Assembly (NCBI GenBank): GCA_002840125.1
Contig: PGZF01000005.1
Span: 434,001-498,000, forward strand
Direction of reading: 5' to 3'
DNA length: 64,000 bases
DNA from: Gammaproteobacteria bacterium HGW-Gammaproteobacteria-15
GTDB taxonomy: Bacteria > Pseudomonadota > Gammaproteobacteria > Enterobacterales > Alteromonadaceae
Part shown: one piece after another, positions 16,364-25,510 of the stretch
How positions within the stretch are numbered: the first letter of the stretch is position 1
Layout of the letters: the number at the start of each line of letters is the position of its first letter
Position numbers and translations under genes: made by a program
Notes under the pieces: model-generated
What the model saw: the letters and a program-made list of their open reading frames with translations, nothing else
The model's database searches: none
What the model was told of the DNA's origin: nothing

Positions 16364-18427
16364 CTACCAGATTTTTACCCGCACTTTATCGTCACGGTAC
16401 ATACCATCACCTGGTTTTACGTCATAGGCTTGATAAAACTGCGGCATATTCGACAAAGTGCCTAACACGCGGTACATGCCCGGTGAGTGTGGCCCGGTGA
16501 TAACCTGCTGGCGCAGTGCTTCATCACGGAATTTAATGCGCCATACCTGGCCCCAGCCCATAAAAAAGCGCTGCTCTGGCGTAAAGCCATCAATTACTGC
16601 ACCGTTCTGGCCGTTCAGTGAATTCTGATAGGCTTTGTACGACACCGTTAAGCCACCTAAGTCGGCGATATTTTCGCCTAAACCTAAAGCGCCTTGCAGG
16701 TGCAGGTCGTCTATCGGGTTAAAGGCGCTGTATTGGTCAACCATCAGCTGAGCGCGAGCCTGAAACTGGGTGGCATCTTGTTCTGTCCACCAGTCGCGCA
16801 GATTGCCGTCACCGTCTGAGCGGCGGCCCTGATCGTCAAAACCGTGGGTAAATTCGTGGCCGATAACACCGCCGATAGCACCGTAGTTCACCGCGTCATC
16901 CGCATCTACATTAAAAAACGGCGGTTGTAAAATGGCTGCCGGAAACACAATTTCGTTCATAGTAGAGCTGTAGTACGCATTTACCGTTTGCGGTGTCATA
17001 CCCCATTCAGTGCGATCTACCGGTTTACCTAAGCGCTCGATAGTACGCTGATATTCACACTCGGCGCTGCGGCGCAGGTTGCCAATTAAGTCAGTAGCGC
17101 TAATGTCCACACAGCTGTAATCACGCCATTTATCCGGGTAGCCAATTTTGGTGTTAAATTTGGCCAGCTTAATTTGCGCCTGTTTTTTTGTTACCGGGCT
17201 CATCCATTCCAGTTCGTCAATGGACTGGCGAAACGCCACACGCAGGTTTTCAATCATCTGATCCATGCGTGCTTTAGCTTCAGGTTTAAAATGTTGCTCT
17301 ACGTATTTTTTTCCGACCATAAAACCCAGGTTGCTGTCTACCAGGCTAACGGCACGCTTTTCGCGGCTACGCTGCTCTTGCAGGCCGCTTAGGGTTTTAC
17401 CGTAAAACTCAAAGCTGGCATCGGCAAAGGCGCTGCTGAGGTTACTGGCGTTGCTGCGGATTAAATGAAACTTCAGGTATTGCTGCCACTGTGCTACCGG
17501 TGTATTAGCCTGCAGTTTGGCAAACTCAGTAAAGTAACCGGGCTGGCGCACCACCAGCTCGTTAATGTTGCCAAGGCCCGCTGCAGTTACAAAGGCCTGC
17601 CAGTTAAAACCCGGTGCCAGTTTAGTTAACTCTGCGATGGTCAGTTTGTTGTAGGTGGCGTTACGGTCCCGGTTTTGTACCCGGCTCCACTGGGCGGCGG
17701 CTATTTGCTTTTCAAGCGCGACGATATCGGCGGCGGCCTGCTCAGCGTTGTCCATACCGGCCAGGGTCCACAGTTTGGCAATAAAAGCCTGATACTGGCC
17801 CAGCAATTCAACCGAGCGTTCGTCATCTTTTAAGTAGTAGTCACGGTCAGGTAAGCCTAAACCCGCTTGCGATGCGCCGGTAATATACTGATCAGATTGT
17901 TTTTGATCCTGGCCGACAAACAGCGCCACCGGTGTAGCAACGCGGTAACGTTGCCATTCGCCCCACAGCGCCGTTAAATCCTGGTGTGACTTAAGGTTGT
18001 CAATTTGCGCCAGTTCAGGCCGTAGCGGATTTAACCCCAGCACTTCGGCTAATTCTGCATCGAGGAAAGATTTATATAAATCAGCAATTTTTTGCTCATC
18101 AGAGCCTTTAGCTTGCTGTTCAGCCGCCAGTTGCTGCACTATCGCCAACACTTGTTTTTCGGCGTTTTCACGCAGCTCATCAAAACTGCCCCAGCGTGCT
18201 TTGTCTGCCGGGATCTCGGTTTTTTCCATCCAACTGCCGTTTACATAATGGAAGAAATCCTGCTGCGGCGCGACACTGGTGTCCATATTCGCCAGCTCGA
18301 TACCTGAGCTCAGGCCGGTTTGAGTTTGTACTGCGGTATTATTTTCGGTTGTTACACTGCTGTTTGAGCACGAGGCCACGCCCAGCGCCAGCGCAATACT
18401 CAGCGCTACTGTTGTCATTTTTATCAT
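16364..18427 (-). CDS. M13 (neprilysin/PepO-like) zinc metallopeptidase, lipoprotein
   Basis: The 687-residue protein has a lipoprotein signal peptide with lipobox VASC (Cys20), so it should be anchored in the periplasm. The zinc site is H524-E-F-T-H528 (GHEFTHGFDDQG), completed by ENIADLGG further on. NAYYSSTMNEIVFPAAILQP and the VRVKIW ending are typical of M13 endopeptidases. The family cleaves small peptides. The gene lies immediately upstream of the lanthipeptide operon but is separated by a strong terminator. It is probably a general peptidase rather than the leader protease, because the C39 domain already fills that role. A role in degrading a secreted peptide cannot be excluded. Confidence 0.94.
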   Translation of the reverse strand: MIKMTTVALSIALALGVASCSNSSVTTENNTAVQTQTGLSSGIELANMDTSVAPQQDFFHYVNGSWMEKTEIPADKARWGSFDELRENAEKQVLAIVQQLAAEQQAKGSDEQKIADLYKSFLDAELAEVLGLNPLRPELAQIDNLKSHQDLTALWGEWQRYRVATPVALFVGQDQKQSDQYITGASQAGLGLPDRDYYLKDDERSVELLGQYQAFIAKLWTLAGMDNAEQAAADIVALEKQIAAAQWSRVQNRDRNATYNKLTIAELTKLAPGFNWQAFVTAAGLGNINELVVRQPGYFTEFAKLQANTPVAQWQQYLKFHLIRSNASNLSSAFADASFEFYGKTLSGLQEQRSREKRAVSLVDSNLGFMVGKKYVEQHFKPEAKARMDQMIENLRVAFRQSIDELEWMSPVTKKQAQIKLAKFNTKIGYPDKWRDYSCVDISATDLIGNLRRSAECEYQRTIERLGKPVDRTEWGMTPQTVNAYYSSTMNEIVFPAAILQPPFFNVDADDAVNYGAIGGVIGHEFTHGFDDQGRRSDGDGNLRDWWTEQDATQFQARAQLMVDQYSAFNPIDDLHLQGALGLGENIADLGGLTVSYKAYQNSLNGQNGAVIDGFTPEQRFFMGWGQVWRIKFRDEALRQQVITGPHSPGMYRVLGTLSNMPQFYQAYDVKPGDGMYRDDKVRVKIW

Positions 18428-18637
18428 TAGTGGTTCCTGGTTATTAACGTTCTTATTGTTTTAACGCAGGCCAGTGTAGAAGCATGATTAGTGCTGTCCA
18501 GCCAATACAGGTTAAGTAGAAGGCCTGTTGCGATAAATAACCTGCCGCAGCAGACCGATTTAACTTGAACTGCAGCGGTATTTTCCGCAGGATCGGCACT
18601 ATGAGTTAAAACAGCCCGTAACAACACAGGATTTATT

Positions 18638-19051
18638 ATGCTAAATACCGCTTTAACGTCACTAACAGGTTTACCGGCTTTTGCCGCGTACTTTGCACTG
18701 GCCGTTGTGCTGGTGCTGCTGTTTGTCCGCTTGTATACGCTGGTAACACCACATGACGAATTTGCGCTGATCCGCGCCAATAATGCCTCTGCAGCTATTG
18801 CTTTTGGTGGCGCCTTAATTGGTTTTGCCTGGCCATTGTCCAGTGCCATTACGCATTCTATGTCGTTACTCGACTGCGCTATCTGGGGCGGCGTAGCCTT
18901 GCTGGTGCAGGTACTGACTTTTTTCATCAGCACCGCTGTGCTAAAAAAGCTGCCGCAGCGTATTACGCAGGGTGAACTGGCCGCCGGTATTTTCTCAGCT
19001 TGTTGTTCTGTCAGCGTAGGTATACTAAACGCCGCCTGTATGAGTTATTAA
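18638..19051 (+). CDS. DUF350 family inner-membrane protein (YjfL-like)
   Basis: The 137-residue protein has four hydrophobic helices (about 12-32, 48-68, 78-100 and 112-135). The family blocks are RLYTLVTPHDEFALIRANN, AIAFGGALIGFAWPL and GELAAGIFSACCSVSVGILNAA. It matches the DUF350/UPF0719 family. The gene is ten bases upstream of a DUF1190 lipoprotein and a glutathionylspermidine-synthase-like gene, the same trio as E. coli yjfL-yjfM-yjfC. The function is unknown; the trio suggests envelope-linked polyamine or peptide chemistry, which is inference. Confidence 0.88.
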   Translation: MLNTALTSLTGLPAFAAYFALAVVLVLLFVRLYTLVTPHDEFALIRANNASAAIAFGGALIGFAWPLSSAITHSMSLLDCAIWGGVALLVQVLTFFISTAVLKKLPQRITQGELAAGIFSACCSVSVGILNAACMSY

Positions 19052-19060
19052 GGAGCGCAT

Positions 19061-19717
19061 ATGACTAACACTAAAACATTTAAACGCAGCAAAACCGCCC
19101 GTCTGATTATGATGGTACCTGCCGCAGGTATGGTACTGGCAGGCTGTGGCGAAAAACCGGTTGAGGTGCAGGTGTTTAACTCGCCGGATGAGTGCGCCGC
19201 TTATTATAACCCGCCGGCAGAATGTAAAGCCGCCTTTGACGACGCCAAAGCTTTGCACCCGCAGGTGGCACCACGCTACGCCAGCCGGCAGGAATGTGAA
19301 ACCGATTTTGGCACTGGCCAGTGCGAAACCGCACCGGTACTGGCAGCAAACAACACTGTGTCAACAAACACGGTGCCAGCAGAGCAAACGCAACAAAGCC
19401 AGCAAAGCAGCGGTTTCTTTATGCCGATGATGATGGGTTTTATGGCTGGGCAAATGTTAAACCGCGGTGGTATGGCCGGCGCACCACAGCAGCAAACAGC
19501 CGCCGCCAACCGCTCGCCGGTGCCAAACCAGCCGCTGTATAAATCACGCGATGATCGCAGCACTTTTCGTACTGCAACCAATACTGCCGTTGCCAGCCAG
19601 CCGGGTAGCACCAGCATACGGCCATCAGCGGTACAGCCTAAGCCAGCTGCTATGGCACGCCGTGGTGGCTTTGGTGCCCAGGCAGCACAGCGTAATGTCA
19701 GCAGCAACGGTGGTTAA
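19061..19717 (+). CDS. DUF1190 family lipoprotein (YgiB/YjfM-like)
   Basis: The 218-residue protein has a long basic N-region and lipobox VLAGC (Cys29). The conserved DUF1190 half follows (FNSPDECAAYY, QECETDFGTGQC), then a low-complexity tail. The tail has a hydrophobic FFMPMMMGFMAGQML stretch (about 128-142) and Gln/Ala/Ser-rich segments. It is the middle gene of the DUF350-DUF1190-ATP-grasp trio, with start codons close behind the preceding stops. The paired cysteines in the N-terminal half may form disulfides in the periplasm. The biochemical role is not known. Confidence 0.88.
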   Translation: MTNTKTFKRSKTARLIMMVPAAGMVLAGCGEKPVEVQVFNSPDECAAYYNPPAECKAAFDDAKALHPQVAPRYASRQECETDFGTGQCETAPVLAANNTVSTNTVPAEQTQQSQQSSGFFMPMMMGFMAGQMLNRGGMAGAPQQQTAAANRSPVPNQPLYKSRDDRSTFRTATNTAVASQPGSTSIRPSAVQPKPAAMARRGGFGAQAAQRNVSSNGG

Positions 19718-19723
19718 TTTCTG

Positions 19724-20872
19724 ATGAAACGCGTTAACAGCACCCCAAGGCCGGGCTGGCAGGCTTTTGCACAGAGCGTCGGCTTTAATTTTCATACCTT
19801 TGACGGCGAGCCGTATTGGGATGAAAGCGCCTATTATCAGTTTAGCCTGCAGCAGATAGAGCAGGATCTGGAAGCCCCGACCGAAGAGCTGCATCAGATG
19901 GCGCTGGATCTGGTGGACGATATCATCAGTGATGAACAAAAGCTGCGGCAACTGCAAATTCCAGCGCAGTTTTGGGATGCCGTGCGTGCCAGTTGGCGCA
20001 GCAAAGAGCCGCATTTATACGGCCGCATGGATTTTAGCTACAACGGTACCGGCCCGGCTAAGTTACTGGAACTAAATTACGATACGCCAACATCGCTGTA
20101 TGAAACCGGCTTTTTTCAGTGGGTCTGGCTGGAAGACCAACTGCTGCGCGGCGAATTACCGCAAGGCGCCGATCAGTTCAACTCTTTGCAGGACAAACTG
20201 CAACAAGCTTTTGCCGAGCTTAACCTGCCACAGCCGTTTTACTTTGCCAGTGTTACCGAAAGCATTGAAGATAAAGGCACGGTAGATTATCTGATGGATA
20301 TTGCGCTGCAAGCCGGACTAAACAGCCGTTATATTCAGTTAGAGCAGTTGGGTGATATCGATGGCCAGTTAGTCGATTTAGACGGTTTCCCGGTACAAGG
20401 CCTGTTTAAACTGTACCCGTGGGAATTTATGCTGCAGGAAGACTTTGCCAGCACTATTGTTACCAGCCAGACCCAGTTTATTGAACCGCTGTGGAAGTGT
20501 TTATTGTCTAACAAAGGCATATTGCCGCTGTTATGGCAAAAATATCAGGGCCACCCCAACCTGTTGCCGGCCTTTTTTGATGACGGCAGCGCGTTGCAAA
20601 ACGGCTGGGTACGTAAACCGCTGTTATCGCGCGAAGGTGCCAACATTGAGCTGCTTACCAGCGATGGCAAAGCGTTAAAGCAAGACGGCCCTTATAACGA
20701 CAGCGGCTATATCCGCCAGGCGTTAGCGCCATTACCGCAATTTAACGGCAACTATACGCTGATTGGCAGCTGGGTAGTGGCCGACAGTGCTGCCGGTATT
20801 TGCATCCGTGAAGACAACAGCCTGATCACCAAAGACAGCTCACGCTTTTTACCTCATATTATCCTCGACTGA
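19724..20872 (+). CDS. Glutathionylspermidine-synthase-like ATP-grasp protein (YgiC/YjfC-like)
   Basis: The 382-residue protein belongs to the PF03738 glutathionylspermidine synthase C-domain family. Characteristic blocks are EPYWDESAYYQFS near the start, GRMDFSYNGTGPAKLLELNYDTPTSL cut as two adjoining motifs at about 102-127, LFKLYPWEFM and GSWVVADSAAGICIRED near the end. It is an ATP-grasp ligase fold expected to join a carboxylate to an amine. The bacterial YgiC/YjfC members lack the amidase half of the bifunctional E. coli Gsp enzyme, and their substrates are uncertain. The gene begins six bases after the DUF1190 gene and is closed by a hairpin at 20886-20913. Confidence 0.92.
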   Translation: MKRVNSTPRPGWQAFAQSVGFNFHTFDGEPYWDESAYYQFSLQQIEQDLEAPTEELHQMALDLVDDIISDEQKLRQLQIPAQFWDAVRASWRSKEPHLYGRMDFSYNGTGPAKLLELNYDTPTSLYETGFFQWVWLEDQLLRGELPQGADQFNSLQDKLQQAFAELNLPQPFYFASVTESIEDKGTVDYLMDIALQAGLNSRYIQLEQLGDIDGQLVDLDGFPVQGLFKLYPWEFMLQEDFASTIVTSQTQFIEPLWKCLLSNKGILPLLWQKYQGHPNLLPAFFDDGSALQNGWVRKPLLSREGANIELLTSDGKALKQDGPYNDSGYIRQALAPLPQFNGNYTLIGSWVVADSAAGICIREDNSLITKDSSRFLPHIILD

Positions 20873-20885
20873 TCCACCGTTATAC

Positions 20886-20913
20886 ACCGGAGCGTCGGCT
20901 AAAGCGCTCCGGT
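20886..20913 (+). terminator. Probable terminator of the DUF350/DUF1190/ligase operon
   Basis: Perfect nine-base arms ACCGGAGCG (20886-20894) and CGCTCCGGT (20905-20913) are followed by TAAAATT, a weak T-tract. Confidence 0.55.
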
Positions 20914-21058
20914 TAAAATTAACATCCTTCCCGATAAGTGCATTTTTGGCCCGATAATATGTAAAGAAATCTGGCACTGTGCTGTAAAAATATTTCGTCT
21001 TATTTCAGTCATTTAAGTTTAAATCAAAAATTTATCATCGAAAAATTAAACGGCTTTT

Positions 21059-21086
21059 TTGACAACGCTGTCATTTTTGCCATAGT
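21059..21086 (+). promoter_or_regulatory. Candidate chitinase promoter overlapped by a NagR-like palindrome
   Basis: TTGACA (21059-21064) and CATAGT (21081-21086) are 16 bases apart. The -35 box is embedded in TGACA-ACGC-TGTCA (21060-21073), flanked by T-rich ends. From memory this resembles the LacI-family NagR operator of GlcNAc/chitin regulons in Alteromonadales. It lies about 165 bases before the first chitinase. The rest of the 366-base gap 20873-21238 shows only the hairpin above and AT-rich sequence. Confidence 0.5.
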
Positions 21087-21238
21087 CAATTCGCTCATTT
21101 CCTATACGATACGGAACCGCTACATACGCCAGGCTGGCGCCAGAATGTGCAACACCAAGCGTGTGCCGTAACGGTAAAACCAACCAGGCACCGCAAAATA
21201 ATAAAAGATAAAAATAAGCAAAAAAACTGGAGGAAGTT

Positions 21239-22978
21239 ATGTTTAAACAAACAGTTAACCTATGTAGCGCCGTCTCACTGCTGCTACTGGCTGCCAGCAT
21301 ACAGGCCGCCACACCAAACGCACCGGTGATCAGCTGGATGCCCACCGAATACAGCCTGCAAAATGGTAGTGTGCAGGTACCGGTACGCTGGGATATGTGG
21401 TGGGGTACCAACGGAAACAAGTGGTATTTAAAACAAAATGACAGCGTTGTCTTTGCCGCTGCACTAACGCCAAATGGCCAGAATGCGCAAACCGGCACTA
21501 TCAACCTTACCTTTACCCAGCCAGGTAGTTATCAGTTACAGGCAAGCTTGTGCCAGGTAACGGGTACTGTAGAAGAGTGCGCCAGCAGTGGCATTACCAC
21601 TATTAATATTAGCGGTAACGGCGGCGGTGATGGCGGTGACAACGGTGGTGGTGACAATGGCGGCGGCTTTAACCCCTGGACAGATCTCGATGTAACCGCC
21701 TGGCCGCACCCGCTAAAACAAAGCAATCTGCCGTATCAGAATACCACCGGCAAAAAAGTGGGTGCTTATTTTGTTGAATGGGGTATTTATGGCCGCGCCT
21801 TTAATGCCGCCGATATACCGGCACAAAACCTGACGCATATTTACTACGGTTTTATTCCATTATGCGGCCCGAACGCCGGCTTACAGCAGGCAAACCCCGA
21901 GGGCTACGCTGCTCTGAACAGCCAGTGTGCCGGTAAACCGGATTACTCGGTGGTAGTACACGACAAATTTGCCGCCCTGGAAAAAAGCTACCCCGGCGAT
22001 ATGTGGGATCAACCCATACGCGGTATTTTTGCCGAGTTGTACCGTTTAAAGCAAACTCATCCGCATATTAAAATTTTGCCATCGGTTGGTGGCTGGACGC
22101 TGTCTGATCCCTTGTACGACGTAGGCACTAACCCGGCAGCAAGAGCGGTATTTATTGATTCTATTATCGATTTTATCCGCACTTATGATTTCTTCGACGG
22201 TATTGATATCGACTGGGAATTCCCCGGCGGCGGTGGCGCCAACCCCAATTTGGGCTCAGCCCAGGACGGTGCCGGTTTTGCCACCCTGATGCAGGAACTG
22301 CGTGCCGCACTGGATGCACTTAGTGTAGAAACCGGCCGTAACTACGAGCTGGCAGCCGCTATGTCTGGCGGGGTAGAAAAGCTTAGCGTTGTTGATTGGG
22401 AAGATGCCCACCAGTACATGGATTACATTAATCTGATGACCTACGACTACTACGGCGCCTGGAACGGCGTACTGGGCCATCAGACCGGCCTGTATCCGTC
22501 GGCAAATTCTCCTACACCGGGTTTCAGCGCCCACGAATCAGTGCAATACCTGCTTAACCGCGGCGTACCGGCAGGCAAAATTGCGCTGGGAGCTGCCATG
22601 TATGGCCGCGGCTGGCAAAACGTGGCGGGTGTAACCGGTAATAACCCCTTTACCGGCACCGGTGGTGCAGGCATCAGTGGTGGTTGGGAACCCGGCATTA
22701 TGGACTACAAAAAAATTGAAACCGACTATATGGGCGGGCCGGAAGCCAGCGGCGTTAACGGCTTTACCGTGGGCTGGGATAACACTGCCAAAGCCAGCTA
22801 TGTCTGGAACCCTACCACCAATACGCTGATCAGCATTGATACCAAGCGTTCGGTACGGGAAAAAGGGGCCTATATTCTGCAGCATCAGCTGGGTGGTATT
22901 TTCGCCTGGGAAATAGATGCCGACAACGGCCATATTTTAAACGCGATGCATGAAGGCTTAGGCCATCCGCAGCAATAA
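21239..22978 (+). CDS. Secreted GH18 chitinase (ChiA-like, N-terminal beta domain)
   Basis: The 579-residue secreted endo-acting chitinase candidate has a signal peptide ending near IQA-AT (residue 23). An N-terminal beta-sandwich of the ChiA/FnIII-like type follows (about 24-122), with exposed Trp residues, then a Gly/Asp-rich linker (about 124-145). The GH18 barrel has the substrate strand SVGGW and the catalytic motif DGIDIDWE, with acid Glu327. MTYDYYGAW and late WEIDADNGH are further barrel motifs. GGAGG sits about six bases before the ATG. It is the first gene of the chitin block. No C-terminal chitin-binding module is present, unlike the next two genes. Export is presumably via Sec and the type II system encoded at 56.6-64 kb. 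Confidence 0.96.
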   Translation: MFKQTVNLCSAVSLLLLAASIQAATPNAPVISWMPTEYSLQNGSVQVPVRWDMWWGTNGNKWYLKQNDSVVFAAALTPNGQNAQTGTINLTFTQPGSYQLQASLCQVTGTVEECASSGITTINISGNGGGDGGDNGGGDNGGGFNPWTDLDVTAWPHPLKQSNLPYQNTTGKKVGAYFVEWGIYGRAFNAADIPAQNLTHIYYGFIPLCGPNAGLQQANPEGYAALNSQCAGKPDYSVVVHDKFAALEKSYPGDMWDQPIRGIFAELYRLKQTHPHIKILPSVGGWTLSDPLYDVGTNPAARAVFIDSIIDFIRTYDFFDGIDIDWEFPGGGGANPNLGSAQDGAGFATLMQELRAALDALSVETGRNYELAAAMSGGVEKLSVVDWEDAHQYMDYINLMTYDYYGAWNGVLGHQTGLYPSANSPTPGFSAHESVQYLLNRGVPAGKIALGAAMYGRGWQNVAGVTGNNPFTGTGGAGISGGWEPGIMDYKKIETDYMGGPEASGVNGFTVGWDNTAKASYVWNPTTNTLISIDTKRSVREKGAYILQHQLGGIFAWEIDADNGHILNAMHEGLGHPQQ

Positions 22979-23017
22979 CTGACATTGCCGGCCGGTTGTT
23001 GCTATCGCACTTAGGGA

Positions 23018-23114
23018 GAATCGGCTTGCTCTAAACCAACCGTTGCAGGCCAGGATGGCCGAATCGAGCCTACAGGGATGTATTTACGGCGTGTTGGTGT
23101 GAACAAGCCGGTTC
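23018..23114. repeat. Structured intergenic element, copy 1
   Basis: An 11-bp outer stem (23018-23028 with 23104-23114, one G-U pair) encloses an ACCAAC/GTTGGT stem (23035-23040, 23093-23098). Inside are two hairpins, GGCC-AGGAT-GGCC (23048-23060) and TACA-GGGA-TGTA (23071-23082). Much of the interior is identical to 39806-39902, while the outer stem sequence differs and still pairs. Confidence 0.8.
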
Positions 23115-23153
23115 GACCCGCTGCAACCTGTGGCATTTTCCGGGAATATCACT

Positions 23154-25502
23154 ATGAAACAACCTATGTTACTGTCGTTGCTGGCTCTGGTTAGCACAGC
23201 GGCATTTTCACAGCAAACTAATGATAACAACTGCCGGCCCGATGGCCTGTACCAAACCCCCGGCATTAACGTACCCTACTGCACGGTGTACGACACTGAA
23301 GGCCGCGAAATAATCAGCCCGGATCATCCGCGGCGCATTATTGGTTACTTTACCAGCTGGCGCCACGGTAAAAATGGCCAGCCGGCGTATTTAGCCGCGG
23401 ATATTCCGTGGGATAAAATTACTCATATCAACTACGCCTTTGCCCATGTAAATGGCGCTAACCAGATTTCCGTAGGTAATACCAGTTCGCCTGATAATGC
23501 ATCAACCGGTATGGAATGGCCCGGCGTGGCCGGCGCTGAGCTGGACCCCAACCTGCCTTATAAAGGCCATTTTAATCTGCTGCAAAAATACAAACAGCAA
23601 CACCCGCACGTAAAAACGCTGATTTCGGTCGGTGGCTGGGCCGAAAGCGGTGGCTATTTTGACGACGACGGCGAACGCATTGCCAGTGGCGGTTTTTATA
23701 CCATGACCACCAACAGCGACTTAAGCATTAACACCCAGGGCATTAATACTTTTGCCGACTCAGCCGTGGCCTTTATCCGCCAATATGGTTTTGATGGCGT
23801 GGATATTGACTACGAATACCCCACCAGCATGAATGATGCCGGCAACCCGGACGACTTTGCACTGGCTAACAGCCTGCGTGGTGGCCTGATGCGCTCTTAT
23901 GTCGAGCTGATGAAAGTGCTGCGGCAAAAACTGGATGCCGCCGGTGCTGCCGACGGTAAGCATTATCTGCTTACCATAGCTTCACCTTCGTCCGGCTATC
24001 TGCTACGCGGTATGGAAGCCTTTCAGGTAACTCAATACCTAGATTACGTTAACATTATGACGTATGACCTGCACGGTGCCTGGAACCAGTTTGTTGGCCA
24101 TAATGCAGCGCTGTTTGACACCGGCCAGGACGCTGAGCTGGTAGCGTGGAATTACTACAACACCAGCCAGTACCAGCAAATCGGTTACCTGAATACCGAC
24201 TGGGCCTACCGTTATTTTCGCGGCACCATGCCTGCAGGTCGCATTAATATCGGTATCCCCTATTACAGCCGCGGCTGGAAAGATGTACAAGGTGGCAACT
24301 TTGGTTTATGGGGCACGGCGGCGTTACCAAACCAGAGCCAATGCCCGCCCGGCACCGGTGGCAGCACGGTAAGCCAGTGCGGTAACGGTGCAGTGGGCAT
24401 CGATAACCTGTGGCACGACAAAAACACTCAGGGCAGCGAGATGCCGGCAGGTTCCAACCCGCTATGGCACACCATGAACCTGGCCGAAGGTATCAGCGCC
24501 AACTACTTCAGCCTGTATGATCTTGACCCAAGCAACCCCGAGCACCAGTTAACCGGCAGCTACAGCCGCCACTATGATGCCACAGCCGCAGGCCCCTGGT
24601 TATGGAATGCGCAAAAGCAGGTGTTTTTATCGGTAGAAACCGAGCAAAGCATCGCCACCAAAGCGCAGTATGTGATTGATAACGGCATTGGCGGCGTGAT
24701 GTTTTGGGAGCTGGCCGGCGACTACGACTGGGACGCAGCCAAAAGCGAATACTTTATTGGCAATACGCTGACATCGCTGTTTTATAACAGCTTTAAAAAT
24801 GCCAGCCCTTACGGCGCAGTAAAAGCCGAACGCGTTATGCCAACCCAGGCGGTAGATGTGCGCTTAAATATCAGTGATTTTAAACTGGGCGATCAAAACT
24901 TTCCTATCAACCCCAAGCTTACGCTGACTAACCACAGCAACAGCACTATTCCCGCTGGCAGTAATATCAGCTTTGATGTACCCACAGCGATACCCGATAC
25001 CATTAGCGATCAAAGCGGTTTTGGTTTAACGGTAGTGGAAAGCGGCCGAAACGCCAGCGGCAACAATATCGGCGGCCTGCAAAATAACCTGCACCGGGTC
25101 GCGTTTAATCTGCCGGCTTATTTAAGCGTAGCCAGCGGTGAAAGCGTTACCGTTACGCTGAATTATCAGCTGCCAATGCCGATGCCGTCTAACTGGATCC
25201 TTAGTGCCAATGGCAACAGCTATGCCTTTGCCGAAGAGTATCCACAGTTGCCGGTTGTTAGCATCGGCAATGGCGATGGTCCCGGTGACGGAGATGGCAA
25301 CGGAGATGACAGCAGTTGCGGTGGTATTACTGCCACTATTCACCCGTACCCGGCCTGGCCGCAACCCGACTGGGCCGGTAACCCAAGCCTTGCTGTCAAT
25401 GGTGATTACCTGTCGTATCAGGGCGGCGTGTACAAAGCCAACTGGTGGACAAACTCGGTGCCCGGTAGTGATGGCAGCTGGAGTTTTATCTGTAATTTGT
25501 AA
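23154..25502 (+). CDS. Secreted multidomain GH18 chitinase with ChiC-like domain and CBM5/12
   Basis: I place the start at 23154, eight codons inside the longest frame, because GGGA lies about nine bases before it and a signal peptide begins at once (MKQPMLLSLLALVSTAAFS). The 782-residue product has a GH18 catalytic domain (about 50-535) with SVGGW and DGVDIDYE (acid Glu221), MTYDLHGAW and FWELAGDYDWD. A beta-rich ChiC-type domain follows (about 555-700), then a Gly/Asp linker (about 705-718). A C-terminal CBM5/12 chitin-binding module with GGVYKANWWTNSVPGSDGSW completes it. It should hydrolyse crystalline chitin extracellularly, complementing the first chitinase and the LPMO downstream. Confidence 0.95.
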   Translation: MKQPMLLSLLALVSTAAFSQQTNDNNCRPDGLYQTPGINVPYCTVYDTEGREIISPDHPRRIIGYFTSWRHGKNGQPAYLAADIPWDKITHINYAFAHVNGANQISVGNTSSPDNASTGMEWPGVAGAELDPNLPYKGHFNLLQKYKQQHPHVKTLISVGGWAESGGYFDDDGERIASGGFYTMTTNSDLSINTQGINTFADSAVAFIRQYGFDGVDIDYEYPTSMNDAGNPDDFALANSLRGGLMRSYVELMKVLRQKLDAAGAADGKHYLLTIASPSSGYLLRGMEAFQVTQYLDYVNIMTYDLHGAWNQFVGHNAALFDTGQDAELVAWNYYNTSQYQQIGYLNTDWAYRYFRGTMPAGRINIGIPYYSRGWKDVQGGNFGLWGTAALPNQSQCPPGTGGSTVSQCGNGAVGIDNLWHDKNTQGSEMPAGSNPLWHTMNLAEGISANYFSLYDLDPSNPEHQLTGSYSRHYDATAAGPWLWNAQKQVFLSVETEQSIATKAQYVIDNGIGGVMFWELAGDYDWDAAKSEYFIGNTLTSLFYNSFKNASPYGAVKAERVMPTQAVDVRLNISDFKLGDQNFPINPKLTLTNHSNSTIPAGSNISFDVPTAIPDTISDQSGFGLTVVESGRNASGNNIGGLQNNLHRVAFNLPAYLSVASGESVTVTLNYQLPMPMPSNWILSANGNSYAFAEEYPQLPVVSIGNGDGPGDGDGNGDDSSCGGITATIHPYPAWPQPDWAGNPSLAVNGDYLSYQGGVYKANWWTNSVPGSDGSWSFICNL

Positions 25503-25510
25503 GCTGTTAC

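Noticed and set aside
16364..18427. M13 peptidase as the lanthipeptide leader protease
   Set aside because: A strong terminator separates it from the cluster, the C39 domain already explains cleavage, and M13 enzymes are not known LanP proteases.
18427..18933. 168-residue minus-strand frame over the DUF350 gene
   Set aside because: It is antisense to a well-supported membrane protein and Ser/Thr/Ala-rich as expected for a shadow.
21046..21504. 152-residue minus-strand frame before and into the first chitinase
   Set aside because: It covers the promoter/operator and the signal-peptide region of a certain gene; no recognisable domain.
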